From Empedobacter stercoris (lineage in GTDB: Bacteria; Bacteroidota; Bacteroidia; Flavobacteriales; Weeksellaceae): a stretch of 55,042 nucleotides of DNA. This document shows positions 34,524 through 43,398 of the stretch, piece after piece. The notes below the pieces were generated by a model that worked only from the letters and a program-made list of their open reading frames with translations, ran no database searches and was not told the DNA's origin. The first letter of the stretch is position 1, and each line of letters starts with the position of its first letter. The stretch covers positions 1 through 55,042 of the forward strand of contig NZ_JACXZC010000021.1 of the NCBI RefSeq assembly GCF_020281205.1. The letters run 5' to 3'. The position numbers and the translations under genes are program-made.

Positions 34524-35030
34524 TTAAATAGCTACTTCTACTTTTTTTTTAACTATAGAATTAAACGAAACAATTTTATCTAATTCTGTCAAAATAATAT
34601 TAAGATTTCGATTAGATATGAATGCTAAACGAAATTTCACTTTTGTTAAATTGGTAGGATTCTTTTTACTATTGATATAAAAAACAAGTGTTTTAGAAAA
34701 TAGTCCTTTCTGAAAATCGTACTTGATTAATTTATATTTTGGTAAATCGATTTTGTTTGGTTTTGAATTTAAGAAGGATAAAAATCCTACATTCTTTGTT
34801 TCAAATGTTATCGTTTCCCCTTTTGTGTCAATTGCAAAAAATTGATTTCCACTTTTACAACTTACATAAATCACTAATGCGATAAAAATAGATACAATAT
34901 AAGGTGGTATTATGTGATACTTGTGCGGTAAAATGCCCGTATACATAATGATGTTTAGAATGATTAAAATAACGATTGTGATGTTAAGCATTCTGAAAAG
35001 CTGTATCACATTTATATTATTTTTTTTCAT
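34524..35030 (-). CDS. Small membrane protein of unknown function between parE and parC
   Basis: This 168-residue protein has two membrane helices at the N-terminus (about residues 10-30 and 40-58) and then a polar domain with beta-rich patterns such as ETITFETKNVGFLSFLNSKP and KTLVFYINSKKN. I do not recognise a family. It ends one base before the parC start and begins 52 bases after parE, so it is cotranscribed with topoisomerase IV. It may be a PH-like membrane protein by its pattern; a link to topoisomerase function is unsupported. Confidence 0.65.
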   Translation of the reverse strand: MKKNNINVIQLFRMLNITIVILIILNIIMYTGILPHKYHIIPPYIVSIFIALVIYVSCKSGNQFFAIDTKGETITFETKNVGFLSFLNSKPNKIDLPKYKLIKYDFQKGLFSKTLVFYINSKKNPTNLTKVKFRLAFISNRNLNIILTELDKIVSFNSIVKKKVEVAI

Positions 35031-35082
35031 AAATATTATAATAGGTTATTAGGTAGATAGAAAGAATTTGATTTATATAATT

Positions 35083-36933
35083 TTAATTTTTTATAGCTTC
35101 TATTGCTAAATTGTTAATAATAAACTCTTGTCTTGTTGGTGTGTTCTTTCCCATGTAAAATTCTAAAAGACTATCAATCGTTTGATCTTTTCCAATCATT
35201 ACAGGTTCTAAACGAATATCTTTTCCAATAAAATGTTTAAACTCATCTGGCGATATTTCACCTAATCCTTTGAATCGTGTGATTTCAGGATTTTTCACTT
35301 CTTCCAACGCTTTTATTCGTTCGGCTTCAGAATAACAATAACGTGTTTCTTTTTTATTTCTTACTCGAAAAAGAGGTGTTTGTAAAATATATAAATGCCC
35401 TTCTTTGATCAATTCTGGAAAAAACTGTAAGAAAAACGTAATAATCAACAAACGAATATGCATTCCATCGACATCGGCATCAGTTGCAATTACAACATTA
35501 TTGTAGCGTAGATCTTCTAATCCTTCTTCTATGTTTAATGCAGCTTGTAACAAATTAAATTCTTCATTTTCGTACACAATTTTCTTTGTTAAACCATACG
35601 AATTTAGCGGTTTTCCTCTCAAACTAAATACAGCTTGCGTTTCTACACTTCTACTTTTCGTGATTGATCCGCTGGCAGAATCTCCTTCGGTAATAAAAAT
35701 CGTTGTATCTAAACGCAATTCAGCTTTTGGATCGTTATAATGTTGACGACAATCGCGCAATTTTTTGTTATGCAAACTTACTTTTTTAGCTCGATCACGT
35801 GCTAATTTTCGAATTCCGGAAAGTTCTTTTCGTTCGGTTTCCGATTGTTTTATCTTACGTTCAAGTGCTTGTGCAACTTCTGTATTTTTGTGTAAAAAGT
35901 TATCAAGATTTGTTTTGATAAAATCATTTACAAACGTACGAACTGTTGTCATTCCTGGTCCAATTTCATTCGAACCAAGTTTTGTTTTAGTTTGAGATTC
36001 AAAAACAGGTTCAATGACTTTAATCGAAATTGCTCCAATTATTGACTTTCTGATATCCGCAGGATCATAATTTTTATTGTAAAATTCGCGTACTGTTTTT
36101 ACAATTGCTTCTTTAAAAGCTGTTAAATGTGTTCCTCCTTGCGTTGTGTTTTGTCCATTTACGAAAGAATAATAGGTTTCTGAATAAGATTTTGAGCTAT
36201 GCGTCATCGCTAATTCTATATCATCTCCTTTCAGGTGAATAATCTCGTAGATTGTTTCTTCTTCAATATTATCTTTCAATAAATCTTTCAATCCATCTTT
36301 CGAAAAGAATTCTTCTCCATTAAAAATAATTTTCAATCCAGGATTTAAATAGACATAGTTTCTCAACATTTTATCTACATATTCCTTTCTGAATTTAAAA
36401 TTCAGGAAAATTGATTTATCTGGAACAAACGTAATTTTGGTACCTTTTCTTAAAGAGGTTTCTTTCTCATCTTCTTGAGATTTCAGAATTCCTTTTTCAA
36501 AATCTGCTACACGCGTTTTTCCATCACGAATAGATTGAACACGAAATGATGTCGACAAAGCATTTACCGCTTTTGTACCAACACCATTTAAACCAACTGA
36601 TTTCTTGAAGGCCTGTGAATCGTATTTACCTCCTGTATTCATCTTAGAAACAGCATCAACCATTTTTCCAAGAGGAATTCCACGACCATAATCACGAATT
36701 GTTACTTCATCTTCGCGCAGATTAATCTCGATAGTTTTCCCTGCTCCCATCACAAATTCGTCGATACAGTTATCTACAATCTCTTTCAACAATATATAAA
36801 TCCCATCATCTTGAGACGAACCATCTCCCAGCTTCCCAATATACATACCAGGTCGCATACGAATATGTTCGCGCCAATCAAGAGTTTTGATATTGTCTTC
36901 CGTATAATTTACTTGTTGATCTATTTCTGACAT
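35083..36933 (-). CDS. parE: DNA topoisomerase IV subunit B
   Basis: This 616-residue ATPase subunit decatenates daughter chromosomes with ParC. The GHKL ATP site shows [17 protein letters not shown] and [14 protein letters not shown]. The TOPRIM domain has [11 protein letters not shown] and the metal motif [10 protein letters not shown]. The C-terminus carries [13 protein letters not shown]. The length fits ParE rather than GyrB (about 640 or more). It is the first gene of the operon with the small membrane-protein gene, parC and rhomboid. Confidence 0.95.
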   Translation of the reverse strand: MSEIDQQVNYTEDNIKTLDWREHIRMRPGMYIGKLGDGSSQDDGIYILLKEIVDNCIDEFVMGAGKTIEINLREDEVTIRDYGRGIPLGKMVDAVSKMNTGGKYDSQAFKKSVGLNGVGTKAVNALSTSFRVQSIRDGKTRVADFEKGILKSQEDEKETSLRKGTKITFVPDKSIFLNFKFRKEYVDKMLRNYVYLNPGLKIIFNGEEFFSKDGLKDLLKDNIEEETIYEIIHLKGDDIELAMTHSSKSYSETYYSFVNGQNTTQGGTHLTAFKEAIVKTVREFYNKNYDPADIRKSIIGAISIKVIEPVFESQTKTKLGSNEIGPGMTTVRTFVNDFIKTNLDNFLHKNTEVAQALERKIKQSETERKELSGIRKLARDRAKKVSLHNKKLRDCRQHYNDPKAELRLDTTIFITEGDSASGSITKSRSVETQAVFSLRGKPLNSYGLTKKIVYENEEFNLLQAALNIEEGLEDLRYNNVVIATDADVDGMHIRLLIITFFLQFFPELIKEGHLYILQTPLFRVRNKKETRYCYSEAERIKALEEVKNPEITRFKGLGEISPDEFKHFIGKDIRLEPVMIGKDQTIDSLLEFYMGKNTPTRQEFIINNLAIEAIKN

Positions 36934-37187
36934 TTGAGTTGTTGAGTGTTAAAACGAGTTTTACAAAAATAAGAAAAAAAATCTTAATATTTTGAAGGTT
37001 CATTGATTTGATTTTGAGTGAAATCAACCTATTTTGGAAAATGATTAAATCAAAGTTGCCTCATGCTTCTTCTCTTATTTTTTGTTGAATCAATTGACAA
37101 ATGAACATCAAGCGATAAATTTAAGACAAAGATTTCATGATAATGATTTTGTTTTCTTAAACAGAAAAAAAACGAGTTGCAATACAC

Positions 37188-37224
37188 TGCCCCCAAAAAG
37201 TTAGACACTTTTGGGGGCATTTTT
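37188..37224 (+). terminator. Hairpin with T-run immediately before the IS3 orfA start
   Basis: TGCCCCCAAAA (37188-37198) pairs perfectly with TTTTGGGGGCA (37209-37219), followed by TTTTT and then the ATG at 37225. It would stop transcripts entering from outside and could limit transposase expression. Confidence 0.7.
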
Positions 37225-37761
37225 ATGGCAAGAAAAGTAAAATATGATGTAACATACAAGTTGCGATGTGTCAAAGAAGTTTTAGAAAAACATCATTCAG
37301 TTCATTCTATATCACATCAAGAAGGTATTTCAGAAAGTTTATTGCGTAAGTGGATTACTGATTATCATAATCAAGGAGCTTTAGGTTTAGAACCTAAGAA
37401 AAACCAAACGTATAGCGTTGAATTTAAGCTAAAAGTTATTAAGTCTATAACCAAACAGTTTCTTAGTTTGCGTGAAGCTCGATTGAAATTTAATATTCCA
37501 AATGAATCGGTTATTGTAAAATGGCAAAAAGATTTTGCTACCTTTGGAATAGATGGTTTACAACCCAAACCAAAAGGCCGTCCCAAGACTATGAGCACAT
37601 CTAAAGGTAAACCTGTAAAATCAAAACAACCGTTATCAAGAGAAGAAGAACTATTGTTGGAGATTGAACGTTTACGTTGTGAGAATGCACTCTTAAAAAA
37701 GTTCAATGCCTTAATTCAAGCCCAAGAGGAAAAACAAAAGAAACTTGGACGCAAGCCATAA
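37225..37761 (+). CDS. IS3-family transposase OrfA
   Basis: Started at MARKVKYDVTYKLR the protein has 178 residues; a frame from 37177 would begin outside the element. It contains two helix-turn-helix units (about residues 15-55, KEVLEKHHSVHSISHQEGIS...LLRKWI, and about 70-110) and a C-terminal leucine zipper (about 135-170, LLLEIERLRCENALLKKF) that mediates dimerisation with OrfAB. This two-HTH layout is that of the IS150-like subgroup. OrfB lies in the -1 frame and is open back into the end of orfA. Confidence 0.9.
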   Translation: MARKVKYDVTYKLRCVKEVLEKHHSVHSISHQEGISESLLRKWITDYHNQGALGLEPKKNQTYSVEFKLKVIKSITKQFLSLREARLKFNIPNESVIVKWQKDFATFGIDGLQPKPKGRPKTMSTSKGKPVKSKQPLSREEELLLEIERLRCENALLKKFNALIQAQEEKQKKLGRKP

Positions 37762-37811
37762 ATGAATTAAGGCCCGAATTCCATCTAAATCTACTTTTAG
37801 ATTGTACACAT

Positions 37812-38591
37812 ATGGCTAGAAGCAGCTTTTACTACCATATTTCACGTAGTAAAACAGATAAATACGATGAATTAAAACTTAAGATAAAATCCATTTATCA
37901 TCAGCATAAAGGACGATATGGCTATCGACGAATTACCGATGAATTAAGAAATTCAGGAACTGTCATCAATCATAAAACCGTTCTTAAATTGATGAATAGC
38001 TTAGGATTAAAGAGTTTGATTCGAAGAAAAAAATACAAATCTTACAAAGGAGAACAAGGAAAGATTGCTCCAAATATATTACAAAGAATATTTAAGGCTG
38101 ATAGACCCAACCAAAAATGGGTAACGGATATTACTGAGTTTAAAGTAAAAGATAAAAAACTATATTTATCACCAATAATGGATCTGTACAATCAAGAAAT
38201 TATCAGCTATGAGTTAAGCGAACGACCTGTTTTTAATCAAGTAACTCAAATGCTTAAAAAGGCATTTAAAATAACGAAAGACACTAAAGATTTGATATTA
38301 CATTCCGATCAAGGATGGCAATATCAGATGAAACAATATCAAGCTTTATTAAATAAAAAAGGAATCGTACAAAGTATGAGTAGAAAAGGAAATTGTTTGG
38401 ATAATGCTATTATCGAAAATTTCTTTGGAATACTTAAATCTGAATTATTTTATTTACAAAAATTCAACTCAATTGATGAGTTGAAAAAAGAAATAAAACA
38501 ATACATTTACTATTACAATAACGATAGAATAAAATCGAACTTAAATAAAATGAGCCCGATACAATATCGAACTCATTTTTATAATTATTAA
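37812..38591 (+). CDS. IS3-family transposase OrfB (DDE integrase domain)
   Basis: The 259 residues shown start at MARSSFYYHI, but the frame is open upstream to at least 37743, encoding a typical IS3 lead-in (ELRPEFHLNLLLDCTHMARS), so it is probably made as an OrfAB fusion by -1 frameshifting near the A-rich end of orfA. The HTH_21 region with HKGRYGYRRITDEL is followed by the rve core: D in WVTDITEF, D in LHSDQGWQY and E in DNAIIENFFGILKSE. No disruptions are seen. Confidence 0.92.
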   Translation: MARSSFYYHISRSKTDKYDELKLKIKSIYHQHKGRYGYRRITDELRNSGTVINHKTVLKLMNSLGLKSLIRRKKYKSYKGEQGKIAPNILQRIFKADRPNQKWVTDITEFKVKDKKLYLSPIMDLYNQEIISYELSERPVFNQVTQMLKKAFKITKDTKDLILHSDQGWQYQMKQYQALLNKKGIVQSMSRKGNCLDNAIIENFFGILKSELFYLQKFNSIDELKKEIKQYIYYYNNDRIKSNLNKMSPIQYRTHFYNY

Positions 38592-38647
38592 TTTTTAATC
38601 TGTCCAAACTTTTGGGTGCAGTCTACAATTACACAACTCGTTTACTT

Positions 38648-39445
38648 TTATTTTTTTATAATTTTTCTCGAAATAACGCTATCTTCCGTATAGAAATTAA
38701 CAATGTAAACTCCTTTTGGCAAGGTTGAAATATTAGCTTCTGACTTCTGAACTTCTAACATTTGTTTTCCTGTAACATCAAATATTTTAACTCTTTTCAC
38801 CTCTTTTATTCCTGCTATTTTTACGAATCCATTATCTTGGAATACTGTAATTGTAGATTGATTAACATCTGAAACAGCTAATTTTTCTTGTACAACTTTA
38901 ACATCATCCAATCCTATATATAAAATATCAGAACAATCGTAATGTCTAAAAACCAATTGCACATCTTGACCAGCATAATCAGAAATATCCACATTTACTG
39001 TTTTGGCAACATCGAAATAACCACCGTCTAAGGTTTCTTCATAAACAGGCGTCTCAGTACCTACAAAAGTTGTATTTGCAGGAATTACATAAACAGCATA
39101 ATGTTCTTCAAAATAACCTTCTTCATTATCTGCAGCTGAAACTTTAAATGTCAATTCGGTTTTATTACCTTCAGGAATTGTGAATATAGGACTTGTTAAA
39201 GTATTGTCTGGCGTAAAAACTTGAAAAAACCAAGAAAAAGACCAAGCGAAAGACCCCGTAAACGAAGGCGCTTCTGCTTCTGCTGCTTCTACAAATTGCC
39301 AAGTATCTTTATCTCCATCCAAATCACCTATTGTCCATAAAGCTTGTTTTTCTGGTGTATCAAAATTTTCTTCGAAAATTGTAGTCTGAGCATTAATTTG
39401 AGAAGCAAACAATACACCTCCTAATAAAAGTAAATTTTTAATCAT
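38648..39445 (-). CDS. Type IX-secreted protein with choice-of-anchor J domain
   Basis: This 265-residue protein has a signal peptide (MIKNLLLLGGVLFASQINAQ), a jelly-roll domain of the choice-of-anchor J kind (about residues 22-185, TIFEENFDTPEKQALWTI ... DLDGDKDTWQF ... GLDDVKVVQ) and a C-terminal type A sorting domain (about 195-265) with ITVFQDNGFVKIAG, VKIFDVTGKQM and the ending GVYIVNFYTEDSVISRKIIKK. It should be exported by the type IX system, of which PorQ is encoded here, and be released or anchored at the cell surface. The substrate or ligand is unknown. The gene's terminator seems to be split by the IS3 element. Confidence 0.9.
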   Translation of the reverse strand: MIKNLLLLGGVLFASQINAQTTIFEENFDTPEKQALWTIGDLDGDKDTWQFVEAAEAEAPSFTGSFAWSFSWFFQVFTPDNTLTSPIFTIPEGNKTELTFKVSAADNEEGYFEEHYAVYVIPANTTFVGTETPVYEETLDGGYFDVAKTVNVDISDYAGQDVQLVFRHYDCSDILYIGLDDVKVVQEKLAVSDVNQSTITVFQDNGFVKIAGIKEVKRVKIFDVTGKQMLEVQKSEANISTLPKGVYIVNFYTEDSVISRKIIKK

Positions 39446-39607
39446 ATCTTATTCGTGTTAATAAATTAGATGGTAATATAATTAAATTCACTCTTCATTT
39501 GATTAAACATCCTGAAAAATTTCACATAAATCTACATTTTCACCATAAAACAAGTACTTTATTGAATATTATTTACTTCTTTTTAAGATTTAACTAAATT
39601 AATCGTA

Positions 39608-39636
39608 CAAAAAAAGCTCAATCTTTCGATTGAGCT
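39608..39636 (-). terminator. Intrinsic terminator of ychF
   Basis: AGCTCAATC pairs with GATTGAGCT around a TTTC loop, followed on the minus strand by a run of seven T. Confidence 0.85.
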
Positions 39637-39661
39637 CTCTATATTTCGTTTAAATATATGC

Positions 39662-40753
39662 TTAAACATTAAATAAGAAATGCATAATATCACCGTCTTG
39701 TACGATATATGCTTTACCTTCTACGTTTAATTTTCCTGCTTCACGACATTTTGCTTCAGAACCGTAAGTCAAGAAATCTTCAAATTTGATTACTTCTGCA
39801 CGAATAAATCCTTTTTCGAAATCGGTGTGAATAACTCCAGCAGCTTGTGGTCCTGTAGATCCTTTCTTAATTGTCCATGCACGAACTTCTTTTACACCAG
39901 CTGTAAAATAAGTTTCTAAGTTTAGTAAAGAATAAGCAGAGCGAATCAAACGATTAACACCAGGCTCCTCTAATCCTAATTCTTCTAAGAAAATTTGACG
40001 CTCGTCGTATGTTTCTAACTCGTTGATATCCGCTTCAATTTGAGCTGCTAAAACCAATACTTCTGCATGTTCGTCTTTTACCGCTTCTTTTACTTTCGCA
40101 ACAAATTCGTTTCCATCTTTTGCTGCAGATTCGTCAACATTACACAAGTACAAAACTGGTTTCGCTGTAATTAATTGCAAAGAATCAATAATTTCTTGTT
40201 CTTTTTCATCTAATTCCATTTCACGAACATTTTTTAACTCTTCTAAATGAGCAATAACAGCAGTCAAAACTTCTACTATTTTTTGTTCTTCTTTGTTACC
40301 AGCTTTAGCCGCTTTTTTAGACTTATCGATTCGTTTTACAACCGTATCTAAATCCTTTAATTGCAATTCTAAATCAATTGTTTCTTTATCACGAATAGGA
40401 TCAATAGATCCGTCTACGTGCGTAATGTTTTCGTTTTCGAAACAACGTAAAACGTGAATAATAGCATTACACTCACGAATATTTCCTAAAAATTGATTTC
40501 CTAAACCTTCTCCTTTACTTGCTCCTTTTACCAAACCAGCAATATCCACTATTTCTACAACTGCAGGTACAACGCGTTCTGGGTTTACAATTTCTTCTAA
40601 TTGATTTAGACGTGTATCAGGTACAGAAACCGTTCCTACATTAGGTTCAATTGTACAGAAAGGATAATTCGCCGATTGTGCTTTTGCATTCGACAAACAG
40701 TTAAATAAAGTAGATTTACCAACATTAGGCAATCCAACAATTCCACATTTCAT
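39662..40753 (-). CDS. ychF: Ribosome-binding ATPase YchF
   Basis: This 363-residue Obg-family protein has Walker A GLPNVGKSTLFNCL (residues 7-20), the switch region DIAGLVKGASKGEGLGNQFL with the family-typical hydrophobic replacement of the catalytic Gln, a G4-like NVDES segment that favours ATP over GTP, a coiled-coil insert (about 125-200) and a C-terminal TGS domain (about 275-360, FTAGVKEVRAWTI). YchF binds ribosomes and regulates translation of leaderless mRNA and stress responses in other bacteria. A TATCTTTG box at 40819-40812 suggests its own promoter. Confidence 0.97.
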   Translation of the reverse strand: MKCGIVGLPNVGKSTLFNCLSNAKAQSANYPFCTIEPNVGTVSVPDTRLNQLEEIVNPERVVPAVVEIVDIAGLVKGASKGEGLGNQFLGNIRECNAIIHVLRCFENENITHVDGSIDPIRDKETIDLELQLKDLDTVVKRIDKSKKAAKAGNKEEQKIVEVLTAVIAHLEELKNVREMELDEKEQEIIDSLQLITAKPVLYLCNVDESAAKDGNEFVAKVKEAVKDEHAEVLVLAAQIEADINELETYDERQIFLEELGLEEPGVNRLIRSAYSLLNLETYFTAGVKEVRAWTIKKGSTGPQAAGVIHTDFEKGFIRAEVIKFEDFLTYGSEAKCREAGKLNVEGKAYIVQDGDIMHFLFNV

Positions 40754-40811
40754 ATATGTTGTCTCTTTTTTTAATGATTGATTATTAGATCGATGTTCTA
40801 ATAATTTTGTG

Positions 40812-40819
40812 CAAAGATA
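40812..40819 (-). promoter_or_regulatory. Predicted -7 box of ychF
   Basis: TATCTTTG on the minus strand (40819-40812) fits TAnnTTTG about 60 bases before the ATG. No convincing -33 element was seen. Confidence 0.4.
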
Positions 40820-40835
40820 ATGATTTCCATTAAAT

Positions 40836-41237
40836 TTATTGAACCGAAGAAACTCTGTTCAATTTTATATTTAAGACATTACCAGAATATGATTTCATTT
40901 CGCCTAACAAGCAATCGCACGTAGTATCATAATTCAAATCATAATAATTAGATGTTTTATCAAGATTGATCTTTCTGAATTTGAGTTGAGGAAAATTAAA
41001 AACAATTGAATCTGTCACATCTTTTTCATAACCGTCCTGAAAATCAAATTCAATTTTCAGTTTTGATTTAATTTTAGAAACATCCATGATTGCATTACTT
41101 TTTGACAATGGAACTTCTACCACTTTCGATTTATAATCCAAAAAGTTTTGTTGCCATTTTCCTTCTATTGTTTTTATGTTATTCGTAGCACAACTTGTCA
41201 GTAAAATCACGAAAATAAAACCTAAAAAATGTTTCAT
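40836..41237 (-). CDS. Putative lipoprotein of unknown function
   Basis: The start is MKHFLGFIFVILLTSC, giving 133 residues with a lipobox LTSC; an upstream ATG adds nine residues before the signal. The mature protein is a small beta-rich domain with no motif I recognise; a lipocalin-like fold is possible from IEGKWQQNFLDY near the start. It is divergent from the thioredoxin-like gene, with about 60 bases between the starts. Confidence 0.7.
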   Translation of the reverse strand: MKHFLGFIFVILLTSCATNNIKTIEGKWQQNFLDYKSKVVEVPLSKSNAIMDVSKIKSKLKIEFDFQDGYEKDVTDSIVFNFPQLKFRKINLDKTSNYYDLNYDTTCDCLLGEMKSYSGNVLNIKLNRVSSVQ

Positions 41238-41298
41238 AAGTGTTAATTTTAATTGAAAATACAATTATTTTTTTACATTTACTTAAATACTTATTACA

Positions 41299-41811
41299 AT
41301 GAAATTAAACGTTTTAATTATTGGTTTTGTAATCGCCTTAAGTAGTATTGTAAATGCACAAACAGCAACAGAAATATTAACTAAAGCTCAAAATCAAGCA
41401 AAAGTTGAAAATAAAAATGTCTTTTTAATTTTTCATGCTTCTTGGTGTGGTTGGTGTAAAAAGATGGAAAAAAACATGGACGATCCTCTTGTGAAATCTT
41501 ATTTTGATGCGAATTATGTCAAGACTTTTATGACAGTACAAGAACGAGCAGAAAAGAAAAATTTAGAAACACCCGGTGGAGATGCTGTTAATGAGAAATT
41601 AGGAGGAAAAGATCAAGGTTTACCTTTTTGGGTAATTTTAGATTCGGAAGGGAAAGTATTAGAAGATTCTCGTGTAAATGGCGAAAATATCGGTGGTCCA
41701 GCTTCAGAGGAAGAAGTAAATCAATTAATCACTAAACTTGAAACAACATCTAAAAACGAAAAGGTTAATTCAGAAAAAATCAAAGAAGTTTTTATCTTGA
41801 AAAAGAAATAA
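41299..41811 (+). CDS. Periplasmic thioredoxin-fold protein
   Basis: This 170-residue protein has a signal peptide (MKLNVLIIGFVIALSSIVNA-Q) and a thioredoxin_7-like domain (about residues 25-155) with a redox-active WCGWCKKM motif near residues 50-57 and a cis-Pro segment GLPFWVILDSEG. It resembles DUF255/thioredoxin-like periplasmic reductases that keep cysteines reduced or help in cytochrome maturation; the substrate is unknown. The next gene starts immediately after its stop. Confidence 0.85.
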   Translation: MKLNVLIIGFVIALSSIVNAQTATEILTKAQNQAKVENKNVFLIFHASWCGWCKKMEKNMDDPLVKSYFDANYVKTFMTVQERAEKKNLETPGGDAVNEKLGGKDQGLPFWVILDSEGKVLEDSRVNGENIGGPASEEEVNQLITKLETTSKNEKVNSEKIKEVFILKKK

Positions 41812-42327
41812 ATGAACTTAGAAGTTATTGTTTTTACAAGCGATTTTGATGATAAGATTCTATATGATATCATTAAAAAAATGAATGAATTTGATATGAC
41901 TTGTGAAGTTCATCCAAATATTAAGTTAAACGAACATTCTGGATTCCTTCCGTTTAAATTTAAATTCACTAACTCTACAAATAAAAGAATTGATAATAAA
42001 GAATTGATTTCTGGATTTGAATTTTATATTAATGATTTTAATGTAGAAGATTATTCGGAACTTATTAAGGATAATAATCTTAAAAAATTCAATAAAGCTT
42101 TAACTTTTTCTTGGAGTTATTCAAATACTTTTGAGCTAAGATTTGCTTTGTTAACAAGTTCAATCTTCACTCAAATAACAAATTCCGTTTTATATTATCC
42201 TTCAGAAAATTACTGGTATGATAATAATGAACTTGTAAATAATATTTTTAAAGATATTTTAGATTTTGAAAATAGTTTAAAACTAAAAGAAATAAATTTT
42301 CATGAATTTGAATCTTGGTCTGAATAA
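41812..42327 (+). CDS. Protein of unknown function
   Basis: This 171-residue acidic protein has no signal peptide or membrane segment and no motif I recognise. It begins directly after the thioredoxin-like gene (TAA immediately followed by ATG), so it is translated from the same transcript. The sequence alternates short helices and strands, for example SGFLPFKFKFTNSTNKR. It could be an immunity- or SMI1-like small protein, but this is speculation. Confidence 0.55.
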   Translation: MNLEVIVFTSDFDDKILYDIIKKMNEFDMTCEVHPNIKLNEHSGFLPFKFKFTNSTNKRIDNKELISGFEFYINDFNVEDYSELIKDNNLKKFNKALTFSWSYSNTFELRFALLTSSIFTQITNSVLYYPSENYWYDNNELVNNIFKDILDFENSLKLKEINFHEFESWSE

Positions 42328-42415
42328 AAAAGTAAGTCGTCTCAATACTTAATCATATAGGGTAAGAATCTTTTATATGAAACTATTCACAGATAAGAGT
42401 CCAAAATGAAAATAT

Positions 42416-42459
42416 AAAAAAAGGCTGTTTTCACGAGTTGTGATACAGCCTCTTTTTAT
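42416..42459. terminator. Bidirectional terminator
   Basis: AAAAGGCTGT pairs with ACAGCCTCTTTT around a 16-base loop, between the end of the unknown gene and the converging ABC ATPase. Confidence 0.65.
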
Positions 42460-43151
42460 TGTGTCAAAACATGAAAAGCTTCTTCCAAGTTTTTATATTG
42501 TCCTTTAAATTCTTCAATCGGCTGATTTGCGATAATTTTACCTTTATTCAATAGAATTACACGTGAACAAAGCGCTTCTACTTCTTGCATAATATGCGTC
42601 GATAAAATCACTGTTTTTTCTTTTCCAATTTCACGAATAACTTCTCTTATTTCTATAATTTGATTTGGATCTAAACCATTTGTAGGCTCATCTAAAATTA
42701 ATATTTCTGGACTCGAAATAATCGCTTGAGCCAATCCGACACGTTGTTTATAACCTTTTGATAACTGATGAATTTTCTTGTGTTTTTCGGGAGATAACCC
42801 TACTTTTTCAATTACTTCATCTATTTTTGATTTTGGTACTTTTCTTATGTTTGTGACAAATTCTAAATATTCTTTCACGTACATATCCATATACAGCGGA
42901 TTATTTTCTTGTAAAAATCCAATCAATTTCTTTGATTCTATTGGTTGAGTCGAAACATTCAAGTCATTCACAGAAATTTCTCCAGCATCTGTATTAATTG
43001 CATTGGTAATACTTTTCATCAAGGTAGATTTTCCTGCTCCATTTGGTCCTAATAAACCAACAACTTCTCCATTGTTTATAGAAAATGAAACATTGTCTAA
43101 AGCTAATTGTTCGCCGTATTTTTTTACTAAATCTTTAATGATTATTCCCAT
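42456..43151 (-). CDS. ABC transporter ATP-binding protein (ABC-2 type)
   Basis: This 231-residue ATPase has Walker A GPNGAGKSTLMK (near residues 34-45), Q-loop LQENNPLY, signature LSKGYKQRVGLAQA, Walker B ILILDEPTNGLDP and the switch His in STHIMQEVEALC. It fits the CcmA/GldA-like group that partners ABC-2 permeases. It is shorter than GldA (about 300 residues) and no permease is adjacent, so I do not assign it to gliding. It is divergent from the Phe/Tyr leader region. Confidence 0.88.
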   Translation of the reverse strand: MGIIIKDLVKKYGEQLALDNVSFSINNGEVVGLLGPNGAGKSTLMKSITNAINTDAGEISVNDLNVSTQPIESKKLIGFLQENNPLYMDMYVKEYLEFVTNIRKVPKSKIDEVIEKVGLSPEKHKKIHQLSKGYKQRVGLAQAIISSPEILILDEPTNGLDPNQIIEIREVIREIGKEKTVILSTHIMQEVEALCSRVILLNKGKIIANQPIEEFKGQYKNLEEAFHVLTQ

Positions 43152-43187
43152 TTGATGAAAAAATTTCGATAAAATTAGTGAAAAAGA

Positions 43188-43220
43188 TTTGGATATATAA
43201 AATTTTATCTTTTAGATTTG
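43188..43220 (+). promoter_or_regulatory. Promoter of the pheA leader and operon
   Basis: TTTG at 43188-43191, a 21-base spacer and TAGATTTG at 43213-43220 match the Bacteroidota consensus. Transcription should start near 43225-43230, about 20 bases before the leader peptide start. Confidence 0.65.
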
Positions 43221-43245
43221 TAACTGTAAAATAAAAAAGACAAGA

Positions 43246-43332
43246 ATGACATCATTCAATTATTTTAACGCATTTTTCTTTTACTTTTTTGGATATTATC
43301 CAGGAGAGCAGGGACTGCGTTGTCGTAATTGA
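43246..43332 (+). CDS. Phe/Tyr-rich leader peptide of the pheA operon
   Basis: ATG at 43246 opens a 28-codon frame ending with TGA at 43330-43332. Residues 4-18 read FNYFNAFFFYFFGYY: in all, 7 Phe and 4 Tyr, 11 of 15 residues in that stretch. It lies between a good promoter and an intrinsic terminator that ends 12 bases before the pheA ATG. Codons 22-24 contain GGGACT, the same six bases as the 3' arm of the terminator, so this segment could pair with the AGTCCC 5' arm and prevent termination. Stalling of the ribosome on Phe or Tyr codons when charged tRNA is scarce would free it. This is the arrangement of trp/phe/his-type attenuators; expression is inferred, not shown. Confidence 0.85.
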   Translation: MTSFNYFNAFFFYFFGYYPGEQGLRCRN

Positions 43333-43357
43333 TTGTAACATCAACATAAGATAATTT

Positions 43358-43386
43358 AAAGTCCCGCATTTTGTGGGACTTTTTTT
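43358..43386 (+). terminator. Attenuator terminator before pheA
   Basis: AAAGTCCCGC (43358-43367) pairs with GTGGGACTTT (43373-43382), one G-U pair included, around an ATTTT loop, followed by TTTTTTT to 43386. It sits between the leader peptide and pheA, where a constitutive terminator would make no sense. Confidence 0.88.
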
Positions 43387-43398
43387 GTGGAAAAAAAA

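Larger units (their letters stand above)
37188..38620 (+). mobile_element. IS3-family insertion sequence
   Basis: The element is about 1.43 kb with imperfect terminal inverted repeats: left CTGCCCCCAAAAAGTTAGACA and right TGTCCAAACTTTTGGGTGCAG. It encodes orfA and orfB in the -1 relation usual for IS3. An unambiguous target duplication is not visible, so the ends may be off by one or two bases. Both reading frames are open, so it is probably active. Confidence 0.88.
37171..38643. terminator. Terminator hairpin split by an IS3-family insertion
   Basis: AACGAGTTG at 37171-37179 and its inverse CAACTCGTT at about 38635-38643 flank the IS3-family element, and T-rich DNA follows on the plus strand and A-rich DNA precedes on the left. 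With the element removed the two halves would form a stem suited to ending the type IX cargo gene on the minus strand. The element therefore seems to have landed in the loop. Confidence 0.55.

Noticed and set aside
37050..37274. 74-codon minus-strand frame across the left end of the IS3 element
   Set aside because: It spans the element boundary and the hairpin and has no family resemblance.
42456..43151. Assignment of the ABC ATPase as gliding protein GldA
   Set aside because: It is about 70 residues shorter than GldA, and no gldFG-like permease genes are adjacent.
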